DNA of 64,000 nucleotides from Acanthochromis polyacanthus (GCF_021347895.1 NC_067120.1:13377361-13441360); one strand, 5' to 3'; positions 1-14,117 are shown, numbered from the stretch's first letter. Program-made: numbers and translations. Notes: generated by a model not told the origin, from the sequence alone.

Positions 1-287
1 TGGGGGTGTCCAGTCATTTCCTTGCCTGGCAGCTGTGTGGAGTCACCTCCGCCTCTCTCACACAGGATCCAGGAGCTGTTATCTTCAGGATGTTAATAGT
101 GTCCTGTCATCTTACTGAGAAAGCAGCAGAAACGTGCAGGAAACCTATTACCAACAGACTGGATCACTTACAGCACTGCCAGCGCTGCCCCCTAGCGGTG
201 CTGAGGACACAGTGTTGTCATGGTGAACCACATTTTCTGGAGCTGCTGTGTTTGACGGACAGTTTCCGACTCTCTCCGTGTTCACAG

Positions 288-577
288 GTGTGTACATACT
301 GATAGCTGTCGGAGCTGTGATGATGCTTGTGGGCTTCGTGGGATGTTACGGTGCCATTCAGGAATCTCAGTGCCTGCTGGGGACGGTGAGTATCGAACTG
401 CTCCCTGAAACTCTCTTTCCACATAAATTGATTTATTTCTTTTCATCTTAAGGAGCCTTTGAGGTTTAAAAAAATATCCTAAAATATTTTTTCTGCAGTT
501 CTTCTTCTTCTTGGTCGTCCTCTTTGCCTGTGAAGTCGCTGCAGCAATCTGGGGTTTCATGAACAAGGACACTGTAA

Positions 578-652
<75 letters not shown>

Positions 653-2974
653 CACTGCATGTTTGATGTTTGCATTGATGTCGCACATCTGCTCCAGTAC
701 ACCTCTTGTGTTTGTTTGCTGTGTATCTCAAACAATTCGCCCCCTTCCTGATTATCCACAGATCTCCAAAGAGTTAATCAATTTCTATGACTCGGCGTAC
801 ATCAAGGCCGTGGACGTCTCAGGGTCTCCCAGCAAAGACTCTGCCATCAAGGTGCTGGATGTTTTCCACAGAACGGTACGTCACTCTAGGAAAGGATGAG
901 CCATTAGAACAGAGCAGTTGTTTATTTTTATTGTTTAAGGGATAGAAATATATTTTTATTTTGTATGTTACTGAGTTAAAGACCTCATTTTCCTGCTTTT
1001 GGTTTCGTCTTCAGCTCGACTGCTGTGGTAAAGGAGATGACACCCCTCTCTTCACACAAGTCACCAGCACCTTGTGTCCTACAAAGACTGCAGAAGATTT
1101 CCTGAGATCTCAAGTATATACAAGTTCTCCATAACATTCATAACAAACACTCAGGAGTGGGCTGTTTAGATTTTGGCCCCAGTGCCTGACGAGAGATATT
1201 TTTATTGGCTTCGTTTGACATCAAAAATGTGTTTTAGTGACAAGTGACTTCAGAAAGTAGTTAAAATATCAATTTCAAGTTTTATGAAAGTGCTACTTGA
1301 GCTTGACATCAGCCTTTATCCTTTTAGAAATGGTTTGATCAGTTACAGCATCTAAACATGTTACAGTTATGTGATGTGTTGTTTACATGCAGTCAGAATA
1401 TCGTATTCATAATTATGCTTCCATTAGTGTATAATCAGCTGTAACTGTAAATCCCTGTGGTTTATTCAGTCTGAAAAGAGGCCTTCATGTTCTCCACTAA
1501 GAAGGCTCTAACCACAGACCTTCCTCCTGAAAGAACATAAAGCTTCACACACTCTCATCCATTTCATCTTATCAATCTACCACAATCTTCTCTCATATTA
1601 AATGTAAAAAATCCTCGTTTAGGAGTTTGTTCTGACAGCCGTGCAGCATTAAGGGCACCGCTGTACGTCTGTTTTCTGATGCTTTCTTGGTACAACAAAG
1701 CAAAACTCCCAAATGACTACACATGGAAACGATGTTAATCTAATAGTACTTTTGTTATTAGACTTGTGTTACTTGGCTACACCAGAATTTGCAACTTTTA
1801 AATCTGATTTTACACAGGTTTTACATAACTGCAGTTGAATGTAATAGAAAGAGTTTCAGAGCTCATAATTGTCCCTTGAAGTTTGGATTTATTGAAAAAT
1901 CACTCATATAAATGAATATATTAATGATTAATAATTTTGACATATTATCAGATTTGTAATACATATTACAGTACACATACTCTGACCAGTGGGGGGCGAT
2001 AATACTTATGACAGGGGCCTGAGGAGGGAGTTCTGAGGATTGCCTCTTCCACAAAGCTCACCATGTAAATATCCAAACAATGGCTTCAGAAAGGGCCTTT
2101 CACATTTTTCATGTTGAAGTCATATCAGTCTTCCTCAGCAGCGGTGAATTAGCGATACTGAGTTTCTCACAATCTGCAGCATCACTCTTAGATTCCGCTA
2201 AATCCGACACTTTGGTCCTTTAAGTTTAGTATTTGTGTGAGGTAATATGGCAGAGATACAATTCTGAGTTAATTTGCTGTTTTCAGCCATTGCTAGTGTT
2301 GTTTGTTGTTCAGCTAGAGTATTTACTCAAATTAAAATACAGCTACTTTGACCAGAGCTCATATGTAACCTCCAAACTATCATAATTTTATTTTTCCTAC
2401 ACGATGTATATTTAGCACTCTGAACAGCAGGAGATGCAACAGCACCCTGCCTGAGGTGCTTTATTACCCATAAGTCTAGGCACGGTACTGTCCTGTATTG
2501 ACGTACTTACCGTGATAAATACTTTTATCCTTTTACATTTGCAGCTTGTATTTATGTTGCTATCAGATGTCATATTACATAATTAATTATTCAGAAATGT
2601 GCGGTCAGGGGCAGCAGATATTCCGCACCGTGTTTTGACAGCAGACCAGCTCTCGATTACATACGATCCATTGCGGCACAAACTCGTCCGTCACGGCTCA
2701 GCGTCCTCATGTCTGCCTCTGTCTCCTTTAGAGCTGCCACGACAAACTGATCGAGCTGTTCTCCGAGAAGCTCTACCTCATCGGCCTGGCTGCGTTGGTG
2801 GTCGCTGTCATCATGGTGAGCGTCGCACGCTGATTTTCATCAGCCGTCACAACAGCGCCGCAATGCAGACATACTGAATATGCTTCTCTTTCGCTTTTTC
2901 CCCTTCAGATCTTTGAGATGATCTTCACCATGGTGCTCTGTTGTGGGATCCGTAACAGTCCTGGAGTCTACTAG
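288..2974 (+). CDS. cd81: CD81 tetraspanin, 3' six coding exons (5' end outside window)
   Basis: Four-pass membrane scaffold protein of tetraspanin microdomains, known to partner with CD19, integrins and claudins. Coding exons read by splice sites and matching phases: 288-385, 499-573, 762-875, 1015-1113, 2732-2815, 2909-2974 (stop TAG). They give about 177 residues of a protein that is about 236 aa in the family. Seen in order: TM2 ([13 protein letters not shown]), the small loop [17 protein letters not shown]3 ([20 protein letters not shown]), a large extracellular loop with the diagnostic CCG (LDCCGKGDD) and two further loop cysteines (TLC, SC), then TM4 ([19 protein letters not shown]) and the tail [12 protein letters not shown], almost identical to mammalian CD81. 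The first exon here starts in phase 1, so upstream exons must exist before position 1. CD81 rather than CD9 is supported by the ESQCLLGT loop and the IRNS-VY tail; whether it is the a or b teleost copy cannot be told. Confidence 0.93.
577..651. repeat. (CA)n microsatellite in cd81 intron
   Basis: About 36 uninterrupted CA units that begin directly after a splice donor (exon ends at 573). The tract therefore occupies the first bases of the intron. Confidence 0.97.
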
Positions 2975-3828
2975 AAGTCCAACGAACAGCAATCAGCTTA
3001 TAGTGGAATTATTTTATTATGTGTTTCTATGCATCGGCTCCTCTTCTTCAAGCTTTTAGCACGAGATGGATGTTTCTCCATTTATTTTAGATTAGAAGAT
3101 ACATTTTTTTTAAAAATAGTACTGCTAATCATTCCTTTTTAGGCAATAATTTAGCTTCTAGCAGTTTTTTATTTTTATTTATCATACAACACTTCTTAGG
3201 AATCTTTTATACGTGCAGTAAGCTGTGTCTCTGTCAGTAATTAATGCTGTTTTTATGGATGTATAAATTGTACATATACTTGTGATATGTTAATAACCTT
3301 TAGGAGATTCCACGTATTCCCTGGTTGGTTGTTTATGTTGCATGTCGTTGCAGTGTGACAGTGTTATTTAAGCCACAGGGTTTCAGTGTCTTACTCTAAT
3401 AATTATCAGGAGGAGGAGTTTTTTTTTTTTTTTTTAGTTGACTCTGGGTACCTTTTGTTCTGCGAAAGCGTTCCCTGACTCGACTCTCTTTCTTGCGTCT
3501 GAGCTCCTCCCTGCAAAGATGAGAGGAGGATAAAGCTGTGTTTCTTAATCTAAGCTCCTCCAGAAGCCTCACGGTGCATTTAGGAGACTGGAAAATCCTC
3601 CGTGTGTCTATTCTTTGTGCCTGATGAACCATCTCCTGCTGTCTTTGTTAACTCGTGAAACACCACTCCTTAAGTACAAGGAGTCTTCTCACTCAACCTG
3701 TTTTAATAATGCTAATAAATTATGCCACCACTCTTATGTTATTCATTTCCATCGTTTTTTTTTTTTTTTTTTTTGTTGGTGATCCACAAGATGAAGCAAG
3801 TTTGCCTCATACAGGGAGCTCCAAGTCT
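2975..3828 (+). other. cd81 3' UTR and downstream flank
   Basis: Follows the cd81 stop codon. A-T rich with no coding signal. An AATAAA at 3714-3719 is a candidate polyadenylation signal, which would give a 3' UTR of about 740 nt. T-runs lie at 3420-3435 and 3757-3774. The true transcript end cannot be fixed from sequence alone. Confidence 0.4.
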
Positions 3829-4375
3829 TTAACCCTTGTGTCGTCCTTTGGGTCAAAATTGACCCGTTTTAAAGTTTGAAAATGTGGAGGGAAAAAAGGA
3901 ATTTTCACAGGAAACTTCTGATGTCCACATTTTCAACATTTTTAGGGAAATCTTTGAACATTCTTTGGTGGAAAAAAAGAAATGTTAAAAATGTTTCTTA
4001 AGAACATTCACAAAAAAATCAACCAAAATCCAGCGAATTTCGCTGGATTTTGGTTGATTTTTATGTGAATGTTCTTAAAGAAAATATTAAAAGTTTTACT
4101 GATATAGATGTAATCACTTTAGATATTTTTAGGATTTTTTTGGAAGATTTGTAGTCATTTTAAAAAACACATTTCCAAGAATTTTCTTGCCAAATTTGAG
4201 GGATTTTTTTTTAAGTAAAACTTTTCAGGGAAACTTTTGAGGAATTATTAAAATTTTCTTCCTGAAGGTTTTGCAAATTTTCAGAAATTTAGGGAATTTT
4301 TGTTGCTGAATTTTTGGATTTTTTTTCAGCCAAGGAAACAATGGTGCCTGCAAATGAAGACAACAGGAGGGTTAA
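3829..4375. mobile_element. piggyBac-type MITE with TTAA target duplication
   Basis: The 539-bp element 3833-4371 starts CCCTTGTGTCGTC and ends with the imperfect inverse GACAACAGGAGGG. It is flanked on both sides by TTAA (3829-3832 and 4372-4375). TTAA duplication plus CCC termini is the signature of the piggyBac superfamily. It has no ORF, so it is non-autonomous. Its centre is a long, nearly perfect palindrome at about 3998-4079 whose arms meet around 4038. Next to the left end is the internal palindrome GGGTCAAAATTGACCC. Confidence 0.75.
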
Positions 4376-6679
4376 CTTGTGATCAGTTCAATCAGAGAGA
4401 GATTTCCTCTTTTCATATTATATAAAAGGAATCATTTTACAACCCTAAAGAGGCAAAACAGAGTATTTTAGAAGAAAATAAGAAGCAGATCCAGAAAAGT
4501 CAGTCAACATATTTTGTGTATTAGAATCCTTAATTGCTTCAGATTTGTTGCCTAGAACCCACCCATAAGACTCATCAAATTCCTCCCACTCAGCTAAAAA
4601 GATGATCCAAGTAGTTGATTAGACAAATCCTGCAACTTTGCACATTTTCAGTAATAGATTCAAGTCCAAATCCTCAGTCACAGTAATCCAGATCCTCACA
4701 TAAAGACTTATTTGTCAGATTATTATGAATAAAGGACCATAACCGGTATTTGCTTGCCTTATCAGCTCTTCCTATTCCTTCAGATCACTCATGATGGGTC
4801 ACAAGAGTTAAAGGCTCACAGGCTTCAGTGTTTGCTGTGACTCACCACAGGGAGGCACTGTGTTATGAGTGCAGCTCTTTGCTCACTCAGCACAATAAAC
4901 AGCACAGCAGAAACTAATCTGACTTGTATTTCTGGCGGTGTGGCGACGGACACACCCAGTGCACATGTTTGTTCTGCCAACAGGTGTACTTTCTCATCAG
5001 AGGACATGCCACTTATGCAATGATGTCACGTGTGACGGAGTTTAAATCTCACTCCGGATGTCTCCCAGCGCAAAACTCTTATTGGTATTTTTGAGGAGAT
5101 ATGATTAGCACAACAGACATTTTGTTAATCTCGAAATAAATCTTTTTTAGTTTTATTATGTTCTTTGTTATTGTTTAATTTTACTGAGCAGATTCTTATA
5201 GGTTAAAACAGAGCAGTAAGATTTAGAGTCCTGCCAGCACACCTGGTTTGGTTTTGGGTGTTGTTCATGCTTTGCCCCTCGGCTCCAGCTGAGGGAAACC
5301 TTAAAGCTACAGCATACAATGATATTTAGATATTTAGACAACAGCCTCTTACGCTCAGCGTGGTGGGAAGAATTTCAGGAAGCCGCCTTTCCTGTTGTAG
5401 CAAGACAATGCTCCTGAGCACAATGTGTTGAACTGGAGGGCCTTATCAGCCAACATCAGTGCCTCACCTCACTAATGCTCTTGTGGTTAAATGGGAGCAA
5501 ATCCCCCAGCCAGGTTCCCAAATCTTGCGGGAAGCCTGAAACCAGGAGAGTGGAGGCTTTTACTGCCACATATCAGATGTTCAGTAACCACATATGGGTG
5601 CAATCAGCAGCCATTAATCACACGTGGGCCGGAGGCGAGTTCAATTCAGCGCTGAAGTTTGGCAAACAAATCAGATTCAGTCAGCCTTGAGCTCAAATCA
5701 GTTTTCTGTGTCAAAGTCCGTAGAACATCTCCGTCTGTGTGTCTGACCTGGAAAAAATCATCCACACTTTCTGTATTTATTTTGGCATCAGTCACACTTC
5801 CTTATCCTGTGTCCAGCTAGATAACAATGCTGCAGCCTTCCCCTGGAGTTGTTTGTCGTCTGCAGACCCCAGGTCCTGTCAGCAGCTCAAAACCACACTG
5901 AACATTGTTTCATCTGGATGATGCTTAATGACTTTTTCAGATTGAATGAGGATTCCTTCAGTCCATTTTAACTGATGATGAGGAAAAAGAAGCATGACTT
6001 CATTTACAACTGTGACACAGAGCAGCAACCAAACGGATTCAGACCTGTTTGAGGCTGAACTAAGTCCAAACATCAGTGACTTCATTATGTAAGCCATCGT
6101 ACTGCATGTTTATAAGAATGTGAATTACTATCTGGAAAACAAACAGAAAGTTCTACTTGTTTGTGCATAGTAAGAATACCTCCACACACACAGTTCTGCA
6201 TGTCGTAAGTCTCATTAAATGTGTAAGACAAAAGGAGAGGGGATACATGATTTTATAAAGATCAAATGAAAAGATAAAGAAAACACGGCAGATTTTTCAG
6301 TCAGGGTTATTTCCGTACATATAGCTGAGTGTCTGTGGGACCCAAACAATGAGGAGGTGACGCCAAAATCAATAAAACACAGGAAACAAGTAGAAAAAGG
6401 AGGGACTTTTCTCACTTCGCTGCACCAACTCCATGTTAACTGCAGAACTAGTTTATAATCCTGTAAAATACTGACACATACTGACAGCATTAAATAGTAT
6501 TTAAATTGTAAGACTCCTATTTAGACAAAATCCTAAATCCTCTGACTGAAGACTCCTGTCTGCACACGTGGATGACATACTAAGTGAAGTAACAAAGTCA
6601 CAGTTTAATCTGTAAATATATGCATGTACTAACAGCTAAATGTACTTAAAGTATCAAAACGACTCATTCTGAGGAGAAT
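4376..6679. other. Intergenic, nothing recognised
   Basis: Read on both strands. Only short chance ORFs without recognisable protein motifs, no tandem repeats of note and no convincing exon. Confidence 0.5.
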
Positions 6680-7190
6680 TTGTCTCATTCTGACACAATG
6701 TAAAGTCCAGACCACCAGTATTTGGACAGTCACACATTTAGTTTTTGTCCTTCAGCCTCTCTGATTTCAAACATTCACATTTGAGCAAATTAATGAGAAC
6801 TGCTTCAAAGTGCCAAGCCTCACTTTTTATTCCAGTATTTCCAGTTTTGAAAGAGTTGTGTGTGAGTTCTAATCATTTAAATACATTGTGCCCAAAATGC
6901 AGGGATTAAAAAAATAACTGGACAGATACACACAAAGTCAAAGAACTTCCTCTTATTTCAGGTTTTGTGTATTGAGATGATGTGATTGACTCGGACGGTT
7001 GAGAATATTTCACTTCCTCAGACAGAAAACTCTCCACTATGGCTTTCTGTTTTGGATTCTTGTCATGCTGAATGATTAAATGTCTCCCTTCTGTACATCT
7101 CTGCATGTACCACCATGTTTGACAGATTAATTGGTATTTTGGATCATCACCTGATTCCCCTTTTCCCTTTCCTTTTCCTCTCCGTAGCAT
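6680..7190 (-). mobile_element. Possible degenerate Tc1-like transposon remnant
   Basis: The segment around 6700-6780 resembles a common fish Tc1-type end (contains AGTATTTGGACAGTCACACA). On the minus strand, 6906-7190 reads a short stretch with IIQHDKNPKQ, which resembles the QHDNDPKHT motif of Tc1 transposases. No intact frame and no clear second end were found. Weak call by eye. Confidence 0.3.
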
Positions 7191-8428
7191 CTGGAAAAAG
7201 GGCCTGATTTATCTTTCAGCAGAGAGAACTTTGTTTCACTTTGCCAAAATGCCTTTTTGTCACTGTGACCTATCTTTCTGTTTTTGAGGTTAACCAGGCG
7301 GTTTGTATTGTTCTAGAGAATGCTCTTTGGCTTTGGTCCTGCATTTTTACTTTGATTGTTGACAAAAGAAACATGTTTGCCTCCAGTCCTGAACACTTCA
7401 GCAACCTTTTTCTACTTTTCATGTCTGCACTAGATTTATCTCTGATAAATTGTTCACTTACACATCCATCTCTTCATGTCATGTGAGTGAGCAAACTTCA
7501 CCTTGTTCTGAATTGCAGTTCCCAGTTTTCAAAGACTTTAAGCCACATTCGAGCTCTTTTTAATGTGAACTAACATTTAAAATAACACAGCTACCCAGTA
7601 TATCCAGTTACTTTTGAATACTTGGTTTAGGGGTGATATCTGAAACACAGTTCTTTAAATAATGACATAAACCAACTTAAATCAAACCTGAGGATTAAAT
7701 GTAGTATAGATTGTTGTATCTTAAAGGCTTTATAGGCTAAAAGGTGATTTCTGTTGTGTTTTGTGGTTGTTTTGCACTTGGAAGTGTACATTAAAATGTT
7801 CTGTTATTCCTCAGCTCATTAGTTTCCAGAATTAAACAGCCTGTTTAGAACCCAAGGTTAAAATAGTCACGGTGAAATGAACCATTTTTACAGTATTTTA
7901 GGCTTGAAACCGAAAGATTTGCTGAAAACGGACACAACGGGGTGTTTAAACTGAGACACAAACAACAGGAAGTGTGTAAATGTCCAATATTACGCTAATA
8001 ACTACTATTTAACCACTCAACTATGCCAATTATTTTCAGGATTAGCTGATTAATTATGTATTTGGTCAGTAAATGTCAGAAAACAGTGAAAAAAACCTCC
8101 ACTCATAACAACTTTTGAAAGCCCGAGACGGCATTTCCAAAGGTCAAGTGCAGTTTTTAAACCAGACGCAGCAGCTGGGGGTTCTAGGTCCTCTACAAAA
8201 GGTCACAGAAAGACACAAACACAGTGGAAATAATGTGGCTATAATGACATGAATTTTGCTTCTATTCTTCATTCTTGTGCATTTGTAATACCTGGGTGTC
8301 CTCATACTTTTGGTCACATGGCGTCACATCAGAGATTAGCCGAGACAGACGGACGGTTAGTGGTGATGCATGACAGCAGGCAGAACGAGGGTGTCTCTCT
8401 CGCACAGTCACTTTCTCTGACGCACATG

Positions 8429-8434
<6 letters not shown>

Positions 8435-8489
<55 letters not shown>
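8435..8489. repeat. (CA)n microsatellite
   Basis: About 27 CA units, preceded by a short alternating purine-pyrimidine tract (ATGCGCGCGCACA). Confidence 0.97.
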
Positions 8490-8492
<3 letters not shown>

Positions 8493-11400
8493 CCTGAGTC
8501 AACAACCTTTAGGCTGCTTTCTGTCACTCACTACCTCCTCTGTCTGCTGGGAACTCTCTGATCCTCCACTGCGCTGACTGAATGAGTCATCACTGAGGTG
8601 TTGCAACATCCTACAAAAAAACCTCCAAAAAATCGAGCCACAAACCAAAACAAACTACTATTTTATAGGAATTCATAATACGAAAACAGTCTGAGGAGAA
8701 AAAGAAGCAGCTCGGCTAAAAAAAACCTAAATGTTCTGCTACCTTTCTACCTGCATCCTCCCTGTTCGTCCCAGTCCGCCCCTCTCTGCTTTAACACACC
8801 CTGTGGTGTCATACTCTCCTTTGACTCATCTCTTTGTTTTGTGTACGTTGTGCATTCACCAAGGAAAAGGAATTATAATTTTCGGGGCGGTGACGGTAAC
8901 TTTTAATACTTTCTAACTCCCACAAGTTCACATCAGAACAGGTGGCATCAGCGAGAGGAGAACATCCGCAGTCACTTCAGCTTCAGTTGTAATGGTAAGT
9001 CCAAACCTGTTCATCTCTGCTGCTGCTTGGATCATAAAGTGAAATTATTATCACTTGAATTAATTTTATAGCACTTGTTGCATCTCGCCGAGCTTTTTTA
9101 TCTGCTGTATGTGAGGCTGTTTATTATTTCTGCTGACAAACACGCACTTACAATGAAGGCGAAGTCAGAGTGAACAGATTTAGAAGCAGTGTGAGGAAAT
9201 AAGTGAATGATGATTTGTCAGCTGATAAATGGAGGGAAGAGATTGCGTTTCCATGGAGCCCCTGCATCCGTTTCACTGTAAACCTATTGACTTTGATCTG
9301 CTTTGGGGAAATGAAATCTTCGCATATCCTCGAGGGAAATGACTGGCTGAGTTCACAACATTTAGACTTTTTTTTCAAATGCATTTAAACAAAGGAAGGC
9401 TGACGGGAACTTGGGAAACAAAGCAATTTCAGTGGAGATTTTATTTATTTGCACCTTGGTCCTGTGACACGGAAATGTTGGTTGTGCTTATTCTGTGATT
9501 TTGCAACATTTAACTGAAACAGGTAGGCATGCGGCAGGTAACACGCTCTCCTCCCAACCCTGTACATCGCTTTTGTGTTGGATACAATGACTCATAGTTG
9601 CTAAGCTCGAATAAAACAAACCAGATAAAACTTAGGTGTGGCTCCAACCTAATAACAGAGTGCGACTGTGCCACACCTTGTAACAGTCCTGCGCTCATTC
9701 TTAGCGTCGTTTACAAGATTGAACTTAATATCATGCCAATTTGTGAAAACACAGCGATCAAAGCCGTAGTGAGAGAGAGCAAAGACCATTATGGCTGCAT
9801 GATTAGATAAGAAAAACAACAGGAACATAAACAGCACAGGAAGTCTGCTTACAATGTGTCACCAAACCTACAAAAAAAGGTTAACAAGAAGACAAAAAGA
9901 AAGCATAATTCTGTCCTGTCATGTGGCGCAGAAAGTATCTTTGACATTATCTGGTGCTTACATTCTGCTCACAAACCACAGGCTTTCACTTAAAGGCATT
10001 TACACTGAAACACTGATTCCTAATAAGACTGAGAGATATGATACTTTAAATATCTCCTGTACATGACATTTCAGGCAGGAGTTTCTGGAAAGCACAGCAC
10101 AGACTATGACGCAATGGTTCAGCTGAAAAGATAAATTTACGAGGAATTCCTCCAACATTATTCAGATCCTTTACTGAAGTGAAAGTAGCAGCACAGCAAT
10201 ACAAAAAATCCCCCAGAAAACTCCACCAGAAGTTCAAGTAACACATTGGAATTAAGTAAAAGGGTTGTCAGCTAAATGCATTTAAAGTAAATGAGGAATA
10301 ATGAGGAATAAAGGAGCCATTTAGTGTTTTACAGCTATTTATTAGAGTCCATCCATCCATTTCCTTTGGTTTATCTGGGTTCGGGTCACTCAAGTAAAAG
10401 GTGAAAAGAGGTCAAGCAGACGTTTCTTTCTGCCCACCAACACTCTGGAGTTCTTCCTACAGGATGCTAAGGCATTCCCCAGCCTTTTAGGAGTATTTTA
10501 TTGGAGCTAAATACTGCGCTGGTCACACTTTGTGGGTGAAAACTCTTAATCTACAAAGAACATATTGTCATACAGATGTGTTAAGAAGTACAGAATAAAA
10601 TGGAAATGTCTGGAGTGTTAGCAAGGCCAACAATTTACAAATATATTTACATGAAGTGGTTGGTCAAAATTTATTGGCTGCTGTCGAACACTTTCTTCAA
10701 ATCGACTGTTCAAATAAAATACAGGTTTGCAAAGGAACGGTGGCTGAGGTACTGTGCTTGGAGTACACGTTTCCATTTTGTGCTACTTTAGTCTCCTACA
10801 TGACATTTCAGAGGGAAACATTGTGCTTTCTACTTCACCACACTTACCAGACAGATTTAGTTACTATTAAAATGAAGACTTTAGACAGAAGATAGTGTAA
10901 CAAGCCTTAAAAATGCAGAACACATTGTTAAAAAATGTGTTTTCCATCATATTTGTCTTCTTACAAAAAGCGTGTAGTCGGTTTACATTTCACACATCTA
11001 TGAGTTGTGAACAGATCCAAGAAATATATGTTTTTTTTAATTCTATAAAACGTCTCAGTGGGCTTCAGTTCCAACATTGTTCCATTGTTCCACTCTGAGA
11101 TGACAGAAAAAGTCCTACATCTGAAAGCTCAAAGATCAAACTTTTTCTTCTTTCTTTTCTCTTTAATCTTCTCACCAGGCTTCAGATTTATCTTCTGTCT
11201 GTATATAAAACTGAACCAACAGCAGTTGTAAGAGGCTCCACCTGCAGCAGCTACTACACTAACATGACACACTGATGCGTCACTATTAATAATCAATGAT
11301 GTCATGTAGAATAATGCATCAATCACATGGCGCAAACCAGGAATTTTACTTTAATACCATAACTACATGTTGCTGCAATATAATGGCACTTAAGGAGGAC

Positions 11401-11690
11401 TTTAATGCAGAACTTACACTTGTAATGCAGTATTTTTACATTACTGCGTCAATACTTTTACTTACTTTTCCTCTACTGCCTTATGGGAGAGGACAGAAAA
11501 ACACATACTTGTTTCCAATGTTTTGTTCCATTTCATCTCTTTTCCAGTGAATTTGACTTCCAGCATTTTACAAACCAGTTCGACCAAACTTTTAATTTCT
11601 GTTTAGCAGTTACGGAAAGTTGATGCGAGTCGTCTGTCAACAGCTGCCAGGGCTGTGATCGCTGTGTGATCCTTATCAGATGAGGGGGGG
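8490..11690. other. Intergenic upstream of pkp3; possible untranslated exon near 8995
   Basis: No protein-coding exon recognised. A stretch ending TTGTAATG at 8994 is followed by a consensus donor GTAAGT and could be an untranslated first exon of pkp3, but nothing else supports this. A short fragment of the common fish ATCCATCCATTT repeat lies near 10347-10400. The rest shows no recognisable feature. Confidence 0.35.
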
Positions 11691-11890
11691 GAATACCTCA
11701 CCTGTGAGTCAGGTAGTCGGTCTGGGCTCCGGGAGGCTCCACCTCCTGCGGATGTGCAGCTCTGTTCGCTCTCTCGGTGCGTCTCTCTCCCTCCACTAGT
11801 GTCGAGTTGCCACGACGCAGAGCGCAGACAGACAGACGAGTATCCAGCGGACGGACTGCCCCGGTCTGTCCCCCCTAAACTTTTCTCACC
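11691..11890 (+). promoter_or_regulatory. Putative pkp3 promoter / 5' UTR
   Basis: GC-richer than its surroundings, with several CpGs and pyrimidine-rich blocks just before the pkp3 start codon (ACCATGAG at 11888-11895). No TATA box in a convincing position, so the transcription start is not fixed. Confidence 0.35.
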
Positions 11891-13748
11891 ATGAGTGCTG
11901 TGGCCTCAGAGAGCGTGTTTTTGTCTGCTTTACAGCCCAACACTTCGGTCACCACCTACGCCCTCCCGTCGGACACCCAGCTCGGGAATGGAGGCTTCGT
12001 GTCGGACGAGGTGGCGAGAGCGCGGCGCGTCCAGCAGCAGGTCCAGCTGAGGATGGCCGAGAAGTCCACACTTCCGCGTCAGAATGGATCGGCCTCACAG
12101 TACGCCATGTCAGGTAAACATCAACAAGTTTCCCAGCTGACTCCCACTTGCTACAGGCTGCTCTGCTTTGCATGTTCCCATGGAGAAATGGAGAGAGCTG
12201 CTTTGGGTTCAGTGCGGGCGAGTGGAGGAATTTTAAGTAGACCTCTTCACACAGATAGAGTCCAGGCACAGGTGCTGCTGCTGTTGTGTGACAATAGACT
12301 GACTGATCTAACAGGGGGGTTTCATATTAGGGTTGTTTCTTTTGCCTTTGCTTGAACAAAACCCCAAATTTCTTAGAGATTGGGTCACTTTTCCTGACGT
12401 CAGTGAGGGTCTGCAGCTCTGGGCGTCAGATACAGGACATCCCAAATGGGTGGGGGTCTTTGTGAGCCTGCTTGCCTCTGCACGGAAATCCTGAGGGCTT
12501 GTGTCTCTGCAGCTCATTGGAGGAATTTTGCCTTTTGCTCTGACATGAGCTGAGCTGGAGTGGCAACAATCTTATACTATGTCATGAGAAACAGTTAATG
12601 TGTAACAGGCAGAAACAAGCACTGCTTTCATGACCTCCCCTGATAGCAGGCCGAGGTGAAAGCCTCCCTCTGTGGGATTAGGTTTCAGGTCAGCCTAAAG
12701 AGAGGAGTGTTCAACAGACACCTCCTGAGCTGACAGTGTTGTGAGAACCAGCTGTCGTGTTGTCTGCTTAAAGACGTCACATTATCAAAAATTAGTCTGA
12801 CTGAACCCTGTGGGAAGGCAGACAAAAGTCGGTGAGCAGTGGTAAGACACCCATGGGTGGAATGAAAGGTTTCCTGGAGAGTTGGGAATTTATTACATCA
12901 CATTTGATCCAGCTGAATGAGTGTGGAGCCACACCGCTGCGTTCTGTTGTTGTTTCTGAAATCCTGGTGGCTGGAGCTTGTGCATCTGCTTGTTGGTGCT
13001 TGATGCGTGAAGACATTCCTTCACGTCCCATAATTCACTGTGCTCAGCCAAACTGCGGGGAGCAGGCCGAGCTGCTCGACGCCGGGTCGCTGTTTGTGTG
13101 ACCTCTAAATTCCGGGTTGTGAGGTGGTAGCAGAGGAAGAAGAAGACAAGTCTTTTTTTTCTCACTCTCCTGGTTTTAGCATTTCCCAGAGGCGCTAACA
13201 ATACCTGCCTAAACAAGCACAGTGTACGTGCCATTTTTAAACACTGGAATTTACAGGGACGTACAACACGTCTGTTAAATAGATGTCTGTTTACTACCAT
13301 TAAATTGTCAAACACTATAGTCTAGTGTCCCTGCCCATCCCTCGCCCTGGGCTGTGCTCGGGGGAATTCAGATAACCATAAAATGGGACTTCGTATCTGT
13401 TTTCTTCTGAAAACCTGCACAAGAGAATACTTTCTTGCAAAGCAACAGGGAATGCTGCCGTTTTGGTGGTTTCTGGCTTCAGAGAATTGCAATATGACTG
13501 CATAAGTGTTCGCACATGAGGAAAACACCCAGAGGAATCTGAGAGGAATGTTTCCTCCTCTGCATCTAGAAGCTGCTGCAGCTGTGCATTTCTGACAATA
13601 ACTGAACGGAACTCATAGGTGGACAAGTCTGAGCGGGAAAAGGAGAATATTTATGAGCTGTGTGAGTCCTGGCTTCATGATCAAAGTTACCTTTTCAATA
13701 GACAACAGAAGGAGGGAAAAAAGTTTCCTCGCTGAAAGAGTTTTCAGG

Positions 13749-13823
<75 letters not shown>

Positions 13824-14026
13824 AGTTGGAAATGCTGGCAGGTGTGTTGGGCGTTGGCTGGGTTGGGCAGGGGTCAGGCTAGAAGACGTGTCAGTCATCC
13901 TCCTCGATACCAGCTGGTTTGATGTCTGTGAGCTCAACAGTCGTGAAGCTTGAAGCAAATTCAGACCTCCCCTCTGAGCACACGGGAAGTGCAAAATACA
14001 ACATGAACGCACATGTACAGCAGATT

Positions 14027-14117
<91 letters not shown>

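Noticed and set aside
466..731. Long Cys-Val ORFs on the minus strand
   Set aside because: Pure translation of the (CA)n tract in the cd81 intron. The same applies to ORFs across the tracts near 8435 and 13751-14120.
11949..12269. Minus-strand ORF opposite pkp3 exon 1
   Set aside because: Shadow of the GC-rich first coding exon; the plus frame matches plakophilin-3.
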